A DNA stretch of 64,000 bases. Origin: Phyto melanocephala (lineage: Eukaryota; Arthropoda; Insecta; Diptera; Rhinophoridae). Each line of letters opens with the position of its first letter. Position 1 is the stretch's first letter. Positions 19,371 to 30,210 of this stretch are shown here, piece after piece. The stretch is taken from the NCBI GenBank assembly GCA_941918925.1, contig OW799233.1:70194578-70258577 (forward strand), read 5' to 3'. A model generated the notes under the pieces. That model worked only from the letters and a program-made list of their open reading frames with translations. It searched no databases and was not told the DNA's origin. A program made the translations under genes and the position numbers.

Positions 19371-20290
19371 CAGAAAAGCCCGGCGCGCGTTGCTACGCCC
19401 CTTAATGAATAAAAATGCATTCTGAATTTAAATTGCATATCAAGTGGGCGTGGCACTGCCCACTTTTCTTATCACGAAACTGTATAGTCATGACAGCTCA
19501 ATATATGTGCAAAGTTTCAGAAAAATCGGTTCAGTGCAAGTACCTCAAAATTATAACTTTTTTATAGGCGTGGCCCTGCCCACTTTTCTAATCACGAAAT
19601 TATATGGTCATGACAGCTCAATATGTGTGCAATTTTTCAGAAAAATCGGTCAAGTTCAAGTAGCTGAAAATGATAATATTTTTTATGGGCGTCACATTGC
19701 CCACTTTTCTAATCACGAAACTGTATAGTCATCAGTAAAATCGGTCCAGAGCAAGTACCTCAAAATTATAATTTTTTTATGGGCGTGGCCCTGCCTACTT
19801 TTTTAATCACGAAATTATATAGTCATGACAGTTCAATATGTGTACAAAGTTTCGAAAAAATCGGTCAAGTGCAAGCAGCTTAATATTATAACTTTTTTTA
19901 TGGGCGTGACACTTTCCACTTTTCTAATCACGCTATTGTATTATAATGAGAGCTCAATATGTGTGTGCAGTTTCAGAAAAATCGGTGAAGTTCAAGTACC
20001 TCAAAATTATAACTTTTTTTGTATGGGCGTGGCCCTGCCCACTTTTCTTATCACGAAACTATTAAGCCATGACAGCTCGATATGTGTGCAAAGTTTCATA
20101 AAAATCGGTCAAGTGCAAATAGCTAAAACTGATAACTAATTTTGTATGGGCGTGGCCCCGCTCACTTTTTGCCACCCATAAACACTCCCTGGAATGTGTA
20201 CAACAACTTGCCAAAGTTTGAGTCCGATCGGTTTTACAGTTTCGGAGTCTATAGCTAACACACACAGAGTTTCACTTTTATGTATATAGA
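19371..20290 (+). repeat. Tandem-array element, seven ~122-bp units
   Basis: It starts CAGAAAAGCCCGGCGCGCGT, which is GC-rich and able to form a small GGCG/CGCC hairpin. Units begin at the GGGCGTGGC block near 19445, 19566, 19687, 19781 (one shortened unit), 19902, 20025 and 20147. It ends with the same terminal section as 1-429 (ACACTCCCTGGAATGTGTACAA ... GTTTCACTTTTATGTATATAGA). Repeated peptides in its ORFs follow from the tandem units and are not a protein. The mobile-element class is not established; a Helitron-type non-autonomous element with a central array is one possibility. Confidence 0.8.
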
Positions 20291-21390
20291 CTAGAAAAGC
20301 CCGGCGCGCGTTGCTACGCCCATTAATGAACAAAAATGTATTCTGAATTTTAATTGAATATCAAGTGCAAAAAGCTGAAAATTATAACTTCTTTTAATTT
20401 GCGTGGCACTGCCCACTTTTCTAATCACGAAACTGTATATTCATGACAGCTCAATATGTGTGCGAAGTCTCACAAAAATCTGTTCAGAGCAAGTATCTCA
20501 AAATTATAACTTTTTTTATTGGCGTGGCCCTGCCCAATTTTCTAATCACGGAATTGTATAATCATGAGAGCTGAATATGTGTGTGCAAAGTTTCAGAAAA
20601 ATCGGTGAAGTTCAAGTAGCTGAAAATGATAACTTTTTTCTGGGCGTGGCACTGCCCACTTTTCTAATCGCAAAATTTTAAAGTCATGACAACTCAATAT
20701 GTGTGCAAAGTTTTAAAAAAATCGATCTAGTGCAAGTAGCTAAAAATGATAACTTATTTCTTATGGGCGTGGCACTGCCCACTTTTGTAATCACGAAATG
20801 GTATAATCATGAGACTTCAATATGTGTGTGCAAAGTTTTAGAAAAAGCGATCTAGTGCAAGTAGCTTAAAATGATAACTTATTTCTTATGGGCGTGGCAC
20901 TGCCCACTTTTCTAATCACGAAATTGTAAAGTCATGACAGCTCAATATGTGTGCATAGTTTCAGAAAAATAGGTCCAGTGGAAGTACTTCAAAATTACAA
21001 CTTTTTTTTATGGGCGTGGCCCTGCCCACTTTTCTAATCACGAAATCATAAAGTCATGACAGCTCAATATGTGTGCAAAGTTTCAGAAAAATCAGTCCAG
21101 TGCAAGTACCTCAAAAATAAAACTTTTTTATGGGCGTGGCCCCGCCCACCTTTCTAATCACGAAATTATTTAGTCATGAGAGCTCGATATGTGTGCAAAG
21201 TTTCAGAAAAATCGGTCATGTGCAAGTAGCTTAAAATGATAACTAATTTTTTATGGGCGTGGCCCCGCCCATTTTTTTCCACCCATAAACACTCCCTGGT
21301 ATGTGTACAACAACTTACCAAAGTTTGAGCCCGATCGTTTTTACAGTTTACACACACACACACAGAGTTTCACTTTTATATATATAGATA
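20291..21390 (+). repeat. Second tandem-array element, eight ~122-bp units, head-to-tail with the first
   Basis: It begins CTAGAAAAGCCCGGCGCGCG right at the end of the previous copy, so the two elements abut without spacer. Units start near 20400, 20521, 20643, 20764, 20889, 21010, 21131 and 21255. It ends with an AC run and GTTTCACTTTTATATATATAGATA. Confidence 0.8.
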
Positions 21391-22121
21391 TAAAAATATA
21401 TAAACAAATGTTAATACGACGCAGCATACAACAATTAAACGAAATTCAACATATAGCGTATATACAAAAATTGTATGCTAACTCAAAAGTTGAAATATTA
21501 TTTTTGGTACTTTCAGCATATCGTGTAACAATCAACATATTCAATATGCTAACAGAGACATTTGCTGTTATTTTAAATCAAATATATATTAGCATAAATA
21601 CATTTGCTGATTCAACATACCGTCTAGACTAAGCCTTATGCTGTGATTGCTGGGCAATCGATTACTATGCAGAAAAACCTAACAAGACAACAACAACAAA
21701 TGCACAAATCTAAAAGGTATTTTGTGACAGGGATGGAAATCATGGTACAATTGTACTTTTTATGATACATTTTTGACCTTGTTGGTACCGTGGTACTACC
21801 GCGAGCTACTTGGTACAATTTAAAAATTTCAATGTCTCACTATAGGGCCATTTTCTCTTTAATTTTGTTTGTGTGTGTCAACTTCTCTGTTTTTGTTACA
21901 ATACTGTTGTCAAAGCGAATGCATGTACCAGGTGGTGTCAAGTCTGCAACAACAAAATCTGCCTAGTCCTTTTTTTCAAACTTCTAACAAAAATCACCAT
22001 ATATGTATTTTATATGGTTATATGTATTTTATTTTAGTTATGATTCGTAAGCATGTAAGGTGGACTTTTTAATACTGAAGTACTATAATGGTTCGATAAG
22101 TTTACTCCAAAAAAAGTTATT

Positions 22122-22397
22122 ATGGGAGAAATAAATTCAATAGTACCTCTTGTGGTGAAAATGTTTCCACACAAAAAAAAAATTGAAGCAATAAATAATC
22201 AGTACAGAGCACTAGCCGATGTCATTGAACTTATATCACACAAAGATTCAAATACTTCCTATTTTTGGTATGTAGTATCACAGATGAATGAGTTAAATGA
22301 GTTCATGTTCCCAGATATTTCAAGAATTGTAAGAGGAATTCTGTTTATACCGCATTCCTCGGACAACGTCGAACGAGTTTTTTTTTCCAAAACTTAA
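22122..22397 (+). pseudogene. hAT transposase C-terminal (dimerisation) domain fragment
   Basis: The frame ends with FPDISRIVRGILFIPHSSDN followed by VERVFFSKT, the hAT family dimerisation signature (LA..iL.iP.ss...ERvFS). The coding sense resumes on the other side of the nested element after 24405 (KERNRLYVSTVSNLIQTK), typical for the end of hAT transposases. Upstream catalytic parts are missing and there is a frameshift near the insertion, so it is non-functional. Confidence 0.8.
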
Positions 22398-22788
22398 TTA
22401 AAACAAGTAAGAGCGCTATATTCGGCCGTGCCGAATCTTATATACCCTTCACAACGTGTAGTCATGCAATAACAGTAGTTTGTGTCACCATTCATCCCAT
22501 ATGAAATACGTACATACATATAAAAACATACATATATAAAAACATCCCATTGTAAAATTATAAATTCACGTATGTATGTTAAAAAAACAAAAAAAAATAA
22601 AAAAAAAATTAAAAAAAAAAATTTAAAAAAAAAATAATAATAAAAATATAAATAATATATTAAATAAAAAATAAAAAAAAAATTTTTAAAAAATTTAAAA
22701 AAAATTTTTTTTGGCTCAGCTGGGATTCGAATCCACGTTTTCTCTAACCAGTATACATGTTTGTATGTATGTATGTTGTAGTTGTAAT

Positions 22789-24064
22789 TAGGGTTTGGGA
22801 ACCGGGAATTCCCGGGAATGAACCACTTATTATTCCCGGAAAAATTTTGCTCTTATTCCCGGGAAAACGGGAAATAAAAAATATGTAGTATATTAGGAAA
22901 TATATTTAATTTTATTTTTAATTTCTTATCTGTTTTGGTAAATTTAGAGAATATTTGAGTAAAAAGGAAGGTTTTTAATTTGTTAGCGTTTTTTAATTAT
23001 TAAGTATTTACAACTTTTCTCAAATACGAATATGGAAAAGAAAAACAAACATCGTCGGTCAAAAATATTTCACGCCAAAGTTAACGACTTTCTGGAATTA
23101 TTTTTAATAAGTGCTTATAAATTTCAAGTGAATTAATTATATACATACATAATTAAATGTTTTCTTGTAAATATATAAATGTTTTTTATAACAACCGTAA
23201 AACCAGCAGTGGTTCATTTTTATAAATATAATCGTATGTACAAATTGTTTTTAAAAGTGGTCACAGAATTTGTAAACATATTTTTTTTATTTATGATTGA
23301 ATTTTTCTAATAATACTTTTTTTTAAATTCACTTTGTTTAGAAGCAAAATGTCTGAAGTTTGGAACTATTTTCAAAAAGTAGACAACGCAGCACAATGTA
23401 ATATTTTCCCGAAAAGGTTAATGTCCAAGGGCGGTTGTACTAGTGGTCTCATACGGCACCTTCTTTTGGTTCATAAAATAAAATTTGAAAACGATTCTTC
23501 AACACCTGCACCAAGTAAAAAACTAATTCCACCATTAAAAGTTTTTTAGACACCCAAACATTACCAGAAATTGTTTCAAAATTGGCAGCAGTCCTATTCG
23601 AACAATTACACAAAGTTTTTTTATTCGTCAAAATTTTTTCAGTAAAAATATGACATTACCAAAATTAAACTGATGTTAAAAACATTGTAATAAAATATTA
23701 CAACGCCATTAAAAATACGATGGTGAAAACAATATCGAGTCAAATTTGTGTCAATTTGTGGTTTGCTCTTGTATTAGACGAGTGGAGTAGTGTTGCCCAA
23801 AAAAAGTATCTGTTTACATGGCAATAATTACTTTTATAATTTGGGTTAAGTTTATATTTCCGGAAGATGTAATGCTGACACAATAAGGACTCTAATGGAA
23901 AATAAACTACTACTAAAACAATGAGTTATTAACCAAATCGTGATGTTAAAGTTAACAAACATTATTTATTTTAAAAGAAATATTATTTTCGGGAATCCCG
24001 GGAAGACGATTTTTCAATTCCCGTTTCCCGGGAAAGTAAAAAGACCGGGAAATCCCAAACCCTA
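22789..24064 (+). mobile_element. Second hAT-type element, innermost layer of the nest
   Basis: Perfect terminal repeats TAGGGTTTGGGA / TCCCAAACCCTA with subterminal CCCGGGAA blocks are flanked by a perfect 8-bp duplication GTTGTAAT (22781-22788, 24065-24072). The 1,276-bp length and broken BED-finger and catalytic-region fragments inside show an internally deleted copy. Confidence 0.88.
23349..23830 (+). pseudogene. hAT transposase remnant: BED finger and start of catalytic domain
   Basis: From the ATG at 23349 comes SEVWNYFQKV ... CNIF ... GGCTSGLIRHLLLVH, a BED-type zinc finger whose second metal-binding Cys position is Phe. The frame stops at 23549. Further family blocks appear in other frames (RTITQSFFIRQNFF, then FALVLDEWSS at about 23762-23791, the region of the first catalytic Asp). 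Several frameshifts and a large deletion make it a pseudogene. Confidence 0.75.
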
Positions 24065-24809
24065 GTTGTAATGTTGTTTTTGTGAAAAAAAATCGAGGTG
24101 GTCGTGGGTTTTTGCTCATATCTCAGTTGTTTATGTACTGATGTTTCTGGTTTTCAATACCGATCTACTCCCGAATATTTCTGATATTTTAATACCTTAC
24201 CCGGGTCCAACCTATGTCGGGGGGCTTCAAAAAGTTGATTTCAACATACACACGGACAGACGGACAGACTGACAGAGCTTAATCGACTCCCCTATTCATA
24301 AGCTTTCAGAAAATATATACTTTATGGGGTCGGAAATGAAAATTGTAGAAATTTCACACGGAATGACAAGCCTATATATACCCTTTTTCACTGTGTGAAG
24401 GGTATAACAAAGGAGAGAAATAGACTATACGTTTCTACTGTTTCAAATTTGATACAAACAAAAATTTTATTGATGTCAATTCTTGTTTCTTTAATTTTAA
24501 AATAACAGAACATTTATAATCTAAAAGTATTTAACAAATAATATTTGTTAAATAAACGATCTCTACGTATGTACCTATGAATGTAATATTTAATAATTTT
24601 TGTTGTATACTGGATTTTTATACACATTTTTGTTATGTTTCTGTTTTTTTTTATTGCATAATTGAATGAATTTTTATAAACATTTTTGTTAAGTTTATGT
24701 TTTTATTAATAAATTTAAAAAAAATGCTTCCGTCATGGCTTAAAAAGTACATTTTGTTTTCATACTTGGTACAAAATCATAAAAGCCATTTTCCTTCCTT
24801 GTTCTGTGA

Positions 24810-25368
24810 GTAAGAAATTTTTTTTATTTAATTGTTGTATTTGTTCAGTTTCTTTTGTTTTTGTTTTTCCTTTATTTTTTTTTTTTAAATTATCAATATA
24901 AAAAGGGAAAGAAAAAGCATTAACAGTTTTTTTTTTCTTAGATTTTTCTTACATTCTTATATTGTTATATACAAAAACACAACCAATGAATAAACTTGTT
25001 TTGATTTTATAAAACAGTAATGCAATTTTAAATAAATTAAACAGGGGAATGATAGGTCATATAAAATATGGACATACATAAGTAAGTAAAAGTCATGTCT
25101 TATTTAGGGACAGGAACAAAATTGTGGGTACGTTTCCAGTCAAGGCGTCTGACCCTAGGTCAGTAGGTGGGAACGAATGTACCCTACTAGCGCTACAGCC
25201 ATGGATTGCTTTGTAATAAATGTTGTATAGTTTTGGTTTTCGAATATTCATTTGGCATGTACAGTGTGCTATATGCTTACGCGCAAGGAATACATGGGTT
25301 GAGAACCAAATTACCATATATATACTTAGCCGGAAAACCTTCATTCATGCCACTTACCCGTTATTGTT
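24810..25368. other. AT-rich stretch, no gene seen
   Basis: About 560 bp with poly-T tracts. Short ORFs near 25093-25344 have no recognisable domain. Confidence 0.5.
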
Positions 25369-25567
25369 ATACCCTTCACCTGTGGTGTACAAGGATATAT
25401 ATAGCTTTGTCATTCTGTTTGTAATTTCTACAATTTTTATTTCCGACCCCATAACGTATATATTTTCTGAAATCTTATGAATAGAGGAGTCGATTAAGCC
25501 CTGACCGTCTGCATGACTACACGTTCTGAAGGGTAAGTAAGATTCTGGACGGCCGAATATAGCACTC
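25369..25567 (+). mobile_element. Short mini-me/DINE-1-like element
   Basis: Both ends of the family are present (ATACCCTTCACC, and GACGGCCGAATATAGCACTC with its hairpin), joined by an internal deletion at GACCGTCT/GCATGACTACACG. The flanks are TTGTT on both sides (25364-25368, 25568-25572). At 199 bp it shows the minimal end-to-end structure of the family. Confidence 0.7.
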
Positions 25568-25689
25568 TTGTTTAATTTCGGTTTGTCAATGTAACACTCG
25601 AGTATGTGCAACAATTTTTATTATTCATTTTGCAGCCGGCGCGTAACAATATTCGTCATCAAAAATAAAATGAGTATATGAGAATGCAT

Positions 25690-25948
25690 ATCGATGCCTT
25701 ACTTCCTCAACCTCGTATCTTAAAAAATACGGTTTAGACTTTTTCATATCAAACGATTGTTTTATGTTTTAACTAAAAAAGATTAATATATTATTACTAC
25801 TAATATACATAACTACAATCAATTCCTTAATAATTGCATTTAAACTTTTAACCAAACACCGAAGTATAAAAAGACGAACCGTTTTTTTTTGTCTCTCCTG
25901 AAAAATTTTATTTTTTAAGATACGAGGTTGAGGAAGTAAGGCATCGAT
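25690..25948. mobile_element. Small MITE with ~37-bp terminal inverted repeats
   Basis: ATCGATGCCTTACTTCCTCA and the next ~20 bp recur inverted at the right end. Because ATCGAT is its own reverse complement, it could belong to the inverted repeat or be a 6-bp target duplication. About 185 bp of AT-rich loop sequence without coding potential lies between the arms. Confidence 0.75.
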
Positions 25949-26495
25949 CGAAATAGATAGTCGGTCGAAATAGATCTGCAATAAATTTTTTTTATTTCTT
26001 ACGCCGCACAGTGGCGCCTTTTGACTTTTTTCGTTGCAAAAATCATAACTTTTGAAATAATTAAGATATTTTAAAGATTTAAAAAGATATTGACAGAGGA
26101 CACTTTAGGCTTCAAAATAATGTTTACAAAGTACTGCTAGAGGTACAGGGTGCTCCGAAAAATGCGTTTAAAATAGGATAATTTTTCCAGTTAAATATTA
26201 ATATGTTTTTTTAAATATAAGTTTTTTATTTGTATCGCAAAAACACATTTTTATATACTTTTAATATTTAAATCTAAATAAATTTATATTAAGTAACTAG
26301 TTTAACCCGGTGCGCTTTACAATGCACATTGTTCAAATCCGAAAGTTTAGAAAAAAGCAATCTAATATAACATATATTAAATTTTTTTGTTTCTATTGCA
26401 GAAACATATTTTCAAATTATTTTTAATATTTATGCTATAGATATAATGTTATTTAGTTTATATTTTACTTAGCTAGAATAAATGGTTTTTATGAG

Positions 26496-27869
26496 TTAGT
26501 TCTCTTTAAAATAGTTATCAACATTGGGAGCGTTATCTAATAGATTTAACATATCGGGGCTATAATTATATTCTTCCAAATCCTTTCGAGATTTTACATG
26601 TCTTCGTGATGAAATTAGTGGGTCTGAAGAGGCCGCCAACATATTGAAAAGGTCCGCATTCTGTCTAATCCGTGAAATTTTGCAAGTATTCGTGCATCTA
26701 AATTTTTTGTAGTCTTTGTTTTTGCATTCCTGGGCTTCTTCTGACAACTCTCCAATCGGTAAGCATTGATATTCAATTAAACTTTTACCATGAGCCAAAA
26801 TCTTATGAACCGTAGCAGTAAGTTTCTTCTCAGGGTACATTTGAGCTAAAAGTTGGGCAGTTTTTGATGCATAATCATCAAACTTTGGGCCATTTACCAT
26901 TTCTGTAGAGTTTATAACATTTAGGATAACTGCCAACCTTTTTATAATATTATTATCGACCCCACTAATTCGGGCTGTTACCTCATCATTTTCAAAAAAT
27001 GCTCTAAACATATTACCATCGCTAGTATTTCCATACCCCTGCTTTGGGCAGTCTTCTTTCAGCCCAAGCTTCTTATGAAATTAATTTTGTATAATTTTTT
27101 TTCGAGCAGATAGTTTTTTTTTTGTGTTGCGTTCATATCAAAACATTCACCTTCACGCGAAATTGAATACGCTAGTTTTAAAATAAACTCCATGTACCTA
27201 ATTCTGGCATGTAATGGAGAAATTCCATATTCATAATTTTGCTCATTACTTGAGTCATACAAATTTTGAAAGTCTTTCTGTGACTTTTTGCAAATTGCAC
27301 ACTTTAAAGTTGACGAGGTATCTGTTATTACATTTAAGACTTTGCCATCAATTGTAAGAAAAAATTTATAATCAATCGAAACACTTTTTCTATTCTTTAT
27401 TTCAACAACAGAAGGCTTTAGTTCCGAAATTTGCTTTTTTATATCGTTTACTGTGGATTTGATTATTTCTGAAGACTCCTTTTCATATTGAAAAAATATC
27501 GGACGACAAAAATGAACTGATGATGGGCGAGGATTTTTCCAATGCTCAGCGCTTTCACTTCTCAGTCGTAAAGGAACTACAGAAGCCATAAACATATTTG
27601 TATCTGTAATAGTTGTCATTTGTCGATATTGTTTGTTTGTAAGCACTTTGACCGGATGATCCATCACATCCCCACTTATTTATCAATGTAAGCATATCTG
27701 AAAGTGATACTGCTTTCTCCTCAGGCAAATTTTGAATAAGGAGTTTGGCTGTATGATCCATTAAGTCTTGCAGTTTTACCTCTACCGATACTTCAGTAAC
27801 CTTTACATTAGGTGGCACTGCTTCTTTTTTGGCAGATGTAATTTTTTTGTATCCAGGAAGAATATTCAC
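26496..27869 (-). pseudogene. Transib/RAG1-like transposase, catalytic part, frameshifted
   Basis: Three overlapping frames (27869-27555, 27667-27059, 27011-26496) carry successive blocks of the Transib transposase, the family related to RAG1. They are KWGCDGSSGQSAYKQ with the first catalytic Asp (codon 27663-27665), KNPRPSSVHFCRPI, LTIDGKVLNV with the second Asp (27347-27349), a zinc-binding CAIC pair, and PIGELSEEAQE with the catalytic Glu (26736-26741). At least two frameshifts (near 27630 and 27010-27060) separate the frames, so it is inactive, but all three DDE positions are still readable. The N-terminal part is at 36535-37134, beyond the BEL insertion. The assignment rests on motif memory; a profile search would settle it. 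Confidence 0.72.
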
Positions 27870-27871
27870 AT

Positions 27872-28327
27872 TGATAATACAAAAACTTGTATTTGTGAAA
27901 TTATAGTATGACTCAATCCAAACACTTGAATTTGGATTGTACTATATTGTTGTTGTTGAATCTTCAAGCACTTGAACTTAAAAATTAGGCAAATCAAATA
28001 AAACAAAGATTCTTGCTTATTAAAAATAATGCCAAAATATTGTCAATTTTATTGAACTATTTATACTAAAATTAAAGACAAATTATGCTGATTTAAACAA
28101 ATAAAGTAAATGTAATTAGAGATGTTGACACAAAATAAACTTGAAATTAACCAATCATAATCAAATAAAAGAAAATATGTAATATGAGATGTTAAAATAA
28201 AATAAACTTGAAATTGACCAATTATAATTAACGGAAATTTGATATATACAATATTAGGCGTATTCACTTAATAGTACTTAACATTAAGGGAATTCACTAT
28301 ATATATAAACTATTATAAGAATAAACA
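27872..28327 (-). repeat. 3' LTR of the BEL/Pao element (456 bp)
   Basis: It matches 36104-36529 but holds 30 extra bases (about 28083-28112) that both the 5' LTR and its duplicate at 40717-41142 lack. The outer edge adjoins the duplication CACAT. Confidence 0.88.
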
Positions 28328-28338
28328 TCCTCCCCCGC
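28328..28338 (-). other. Polypurine tract
   Basis: On the minus strand GCGGGGGAGGA lies directly against the 3' LTR start (TGTTTATTC), the expected place of the plus-strand primer. Confidence 0.8.
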
Positions 28339-28407
28339 GTTGAACGGATGTTCAACAAAGTTGAAGAGAAAACAAGGCAGTAACTATATCCGGGAAAATT
28401 GATCAAA

Positions 28408-30210
28408 TTAGACATCTAGGATGAATCTATGAGCTTGTTGACGGGGCATTGGTATCGGTGTCACATTGCTATGTTGTAATTCGATGTTCTCGTGAGTGAT
28501 CTCAGTGGTCGTTGGTTTATTCGCCTTATATATTTTCTTACATTTACCTAGCAGTGTGATGAGTGTCACCAAACTTAACGAAAGTGCTAGGTAGCCAACT
28601 GCATGACTATGTTCTTGGTGGGACTTAAGTTTATTCGGTAAGTCCAAAATTTCTTGTTCCCTTAATGACTTCTGTAACGTTAGTAGCTCCTTTATGTTTT
28701 TGTCATCCGCGTTATTCAGGCTAATAGAAGTTGATTGATTCATAGATTGCGTACCATCCTCTTTTATCGATATTTCGGAGATCTTGCCAAGGCTTGTGTA
28801 TGAGGATTTTATTATAGAAGATATAGCTCTTTGTCCATTCATAGTGACAAACTCATGTTTAAGAACACATTCTGGATGGAGCGCAAGTAAGCCGGATCCC
28901 CTTAACGAAAGATTGATAATGTCTCTGTTACAAACAGCTGTTGCCCGTGATGGCGACGAAGTGGCATATATCCACTGATTTCTTTTGTTAAGTGGAGTCC
29001 AGTTAGCGGTTGAGTTTTCAATTTTGCAAGTCGGTGTTATTTTGTTATTATACAAATTTATTTCACATTCACATATCTCTGAACCATAACTGTATCGTAT
29101 ATTAGCGTTTGAGCATATGAACCTGTCTTGTTTTATGATGTCGCAGGAGTTTAGCTCTGACCTTGTAAGAAGTATATATTGTTTACGGGATGCCTTTATA
29201 CCCAAGAAAGTAGTACATGGCTTGATGGCTACCATGTTGTTGTTTATTGTGTTAGGTACAGGAGTCAGATATAGCAGCATAAACTCCTCATCTTCAATTA
29301 ACGGTAGAGTTATTTTGAACACTGCATGCTGATGAGTGAGCCTACCTTGAACCTTCATCAGTCTAAATAGTTGTAGAAGCTCATCCCCTTGAGTCACGGG
29401 AAGTCTGGCTGACATTGGTGCATGTAGTTTTATCTGATCCACTTCACCTTGTAACTGGTCTGGGGTTAGTAATAATGGACTGAATTTTCCGTGATGCGTA
29501 TCTATGAGGGTGCTGAGAATTGCTGACTGAATTTCTCTTACGTTGTTTGCAATTAACGTTAATTCTAAGACTCCTAAATTAAATAGTTGTGTAAGTTGTA
29601 CTTGAACTAGCCAATTACCGAGTTTTTCCATGGTTTCTGAATAGGTTTTTATTTTCTGCTCTAATTGCTCAAACCTTGCCTTAGCTGCCATTTGATTTTG
29701 TCGTATGATATTAAGTGTAGAATCAACAACCAATGTTTGATTTTTGAACAATTTTAGTAGAAATTACTCATTTTCTTTTACTTGTTGAATTGTATTAGAT
29801 ATTTGGTCAGCATATTCTGAGTCTAATATTCCAAATAATGAGTGAGCAACATTTCCAACTATATTCAGTGCTCCTCTTTTGCTTCGTAACAGTCGATTCT
29901 CTAGCTGCAACTCACCTTCTAGTAGCTTGAAGCGATTAATGATATTCAGACATGATTCGTTTTGCTTTATCATTTTACAAAGTCCTTCTAACGATTTTGT
30001 GCCATTGGTCAGACTTGATGTTTCCGACCAGTAAGTGTTCAAGTCATAGTAGACAAGTATATTCCATTCAGTAGTTGACATGACGGCGGTACCAATTTGC
30101 TCAAAATGAATTCCTAACCTTTTTCCAAATTTCTTATTTTCGACTGGGTTTCCAAATACTAATGGTAGTAGAAACATTATTATGAATAATGCTAGATTGA
30201 GAGGATTTGT
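28408..30210 (-). pseudogene. env: Env-like glycoprotein gene of the BEL element, interrupted
   Basis: The coding sense follows the integrase in the same frame. It begins with a hydrophobic signal-like segment (about 30148-30208). A furin-type RSKR site (29876-29887) followed by a fusion-peptide-like stretch, Cys-rich ectodomain, and one membrane segment near the C terminus (about 28545-28600, YLALSLSLVTLITLLG) make the layout that of the errantivirus/baculovirus F-type Env also known from roo-like BEL elements. A TAA at 29764-29766 interrupts the frame shortly after the fusion segment, with the same frame continuing. Such Envs mediate membrane fusion in related elements; this copy is broken. 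Confidence 0.75.

Larger units (their letters stand above)
17519..21629. repeat. Inverted-repeat pair 4.1 kb apart, possible ends of an older DNA transposon
   Basis: GTCTAGACGATATGTTGAAT and the next few bases at 17519-17546 recur inverted at 21602-21629 with one mismatch. If the MITE at 16989-17515 is removed, the match extends outward to GCTTAGTCTAGAC. The interval holds a Harbinger element and two tandem-repeat elements. No target duplication could be placed, so a single element spanning the whole interval is only one explanation. Confidence 0.5.
22407..24405 (-). mobile_element. mini-me/DINE-1-like element, middle layer of the nest
   Basis: In reverse orientation it has the family's two ends: GTAAGAGCGCTATATTCGGC with the hairpin ATTCGGCCGTGCCGAAT, and CACTGTGTGAAGGGTAT. 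It is flanked by AACAA on both sides (22402-22406, 24406-24410); the same TTGTT/AACAA flanks appear at 25369-25567, so they may be a duplication or a preferred target. It contains an A/T-rich tract, the GGCTCAGCTGGGATTCGAAT block, GTCY-type repeats, and a second hAT element at 22789-24064. Confidence 0.7.
21728..24801 (+). mobile_element. hAT-type transposon, outer layer of a three-level nest
   Basis: The left end CAGGGATGGAAATC has the typical hAT terminus, and the right end is the reverse complement of CAAGGAAGGAAAATGG. It is flanked by TTTTGTGA (21720-21727) and TTCTGTGA (24802-24809), an 8-bp duplication with one mismatch. A hAT C-terminal domain lies inside and is split by the mini-me-like element at 22407-24405. 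Without the nested DNA it is about 1.07 kb. Confidence 0.75.

Noticed and set aside
19371..21390. CRISPR-like array
   Set aside because: Units are about 122 bp without distinct spacers, in a eukaryotic transposon context.
19444..21632. Repeated peptides (GVALPTFLITKLY-like) as a repeat protein gene
   Set aside because: They arise from tandem 122-bp DNA units whose frame changes between units; no start, domain or codon bias supports a gene.
25093..25614. Overlapping ORFs near 25.1-25.6 kb as a small gene
   Set aside because: No domain, and the right half is the mini-me-like repeat.
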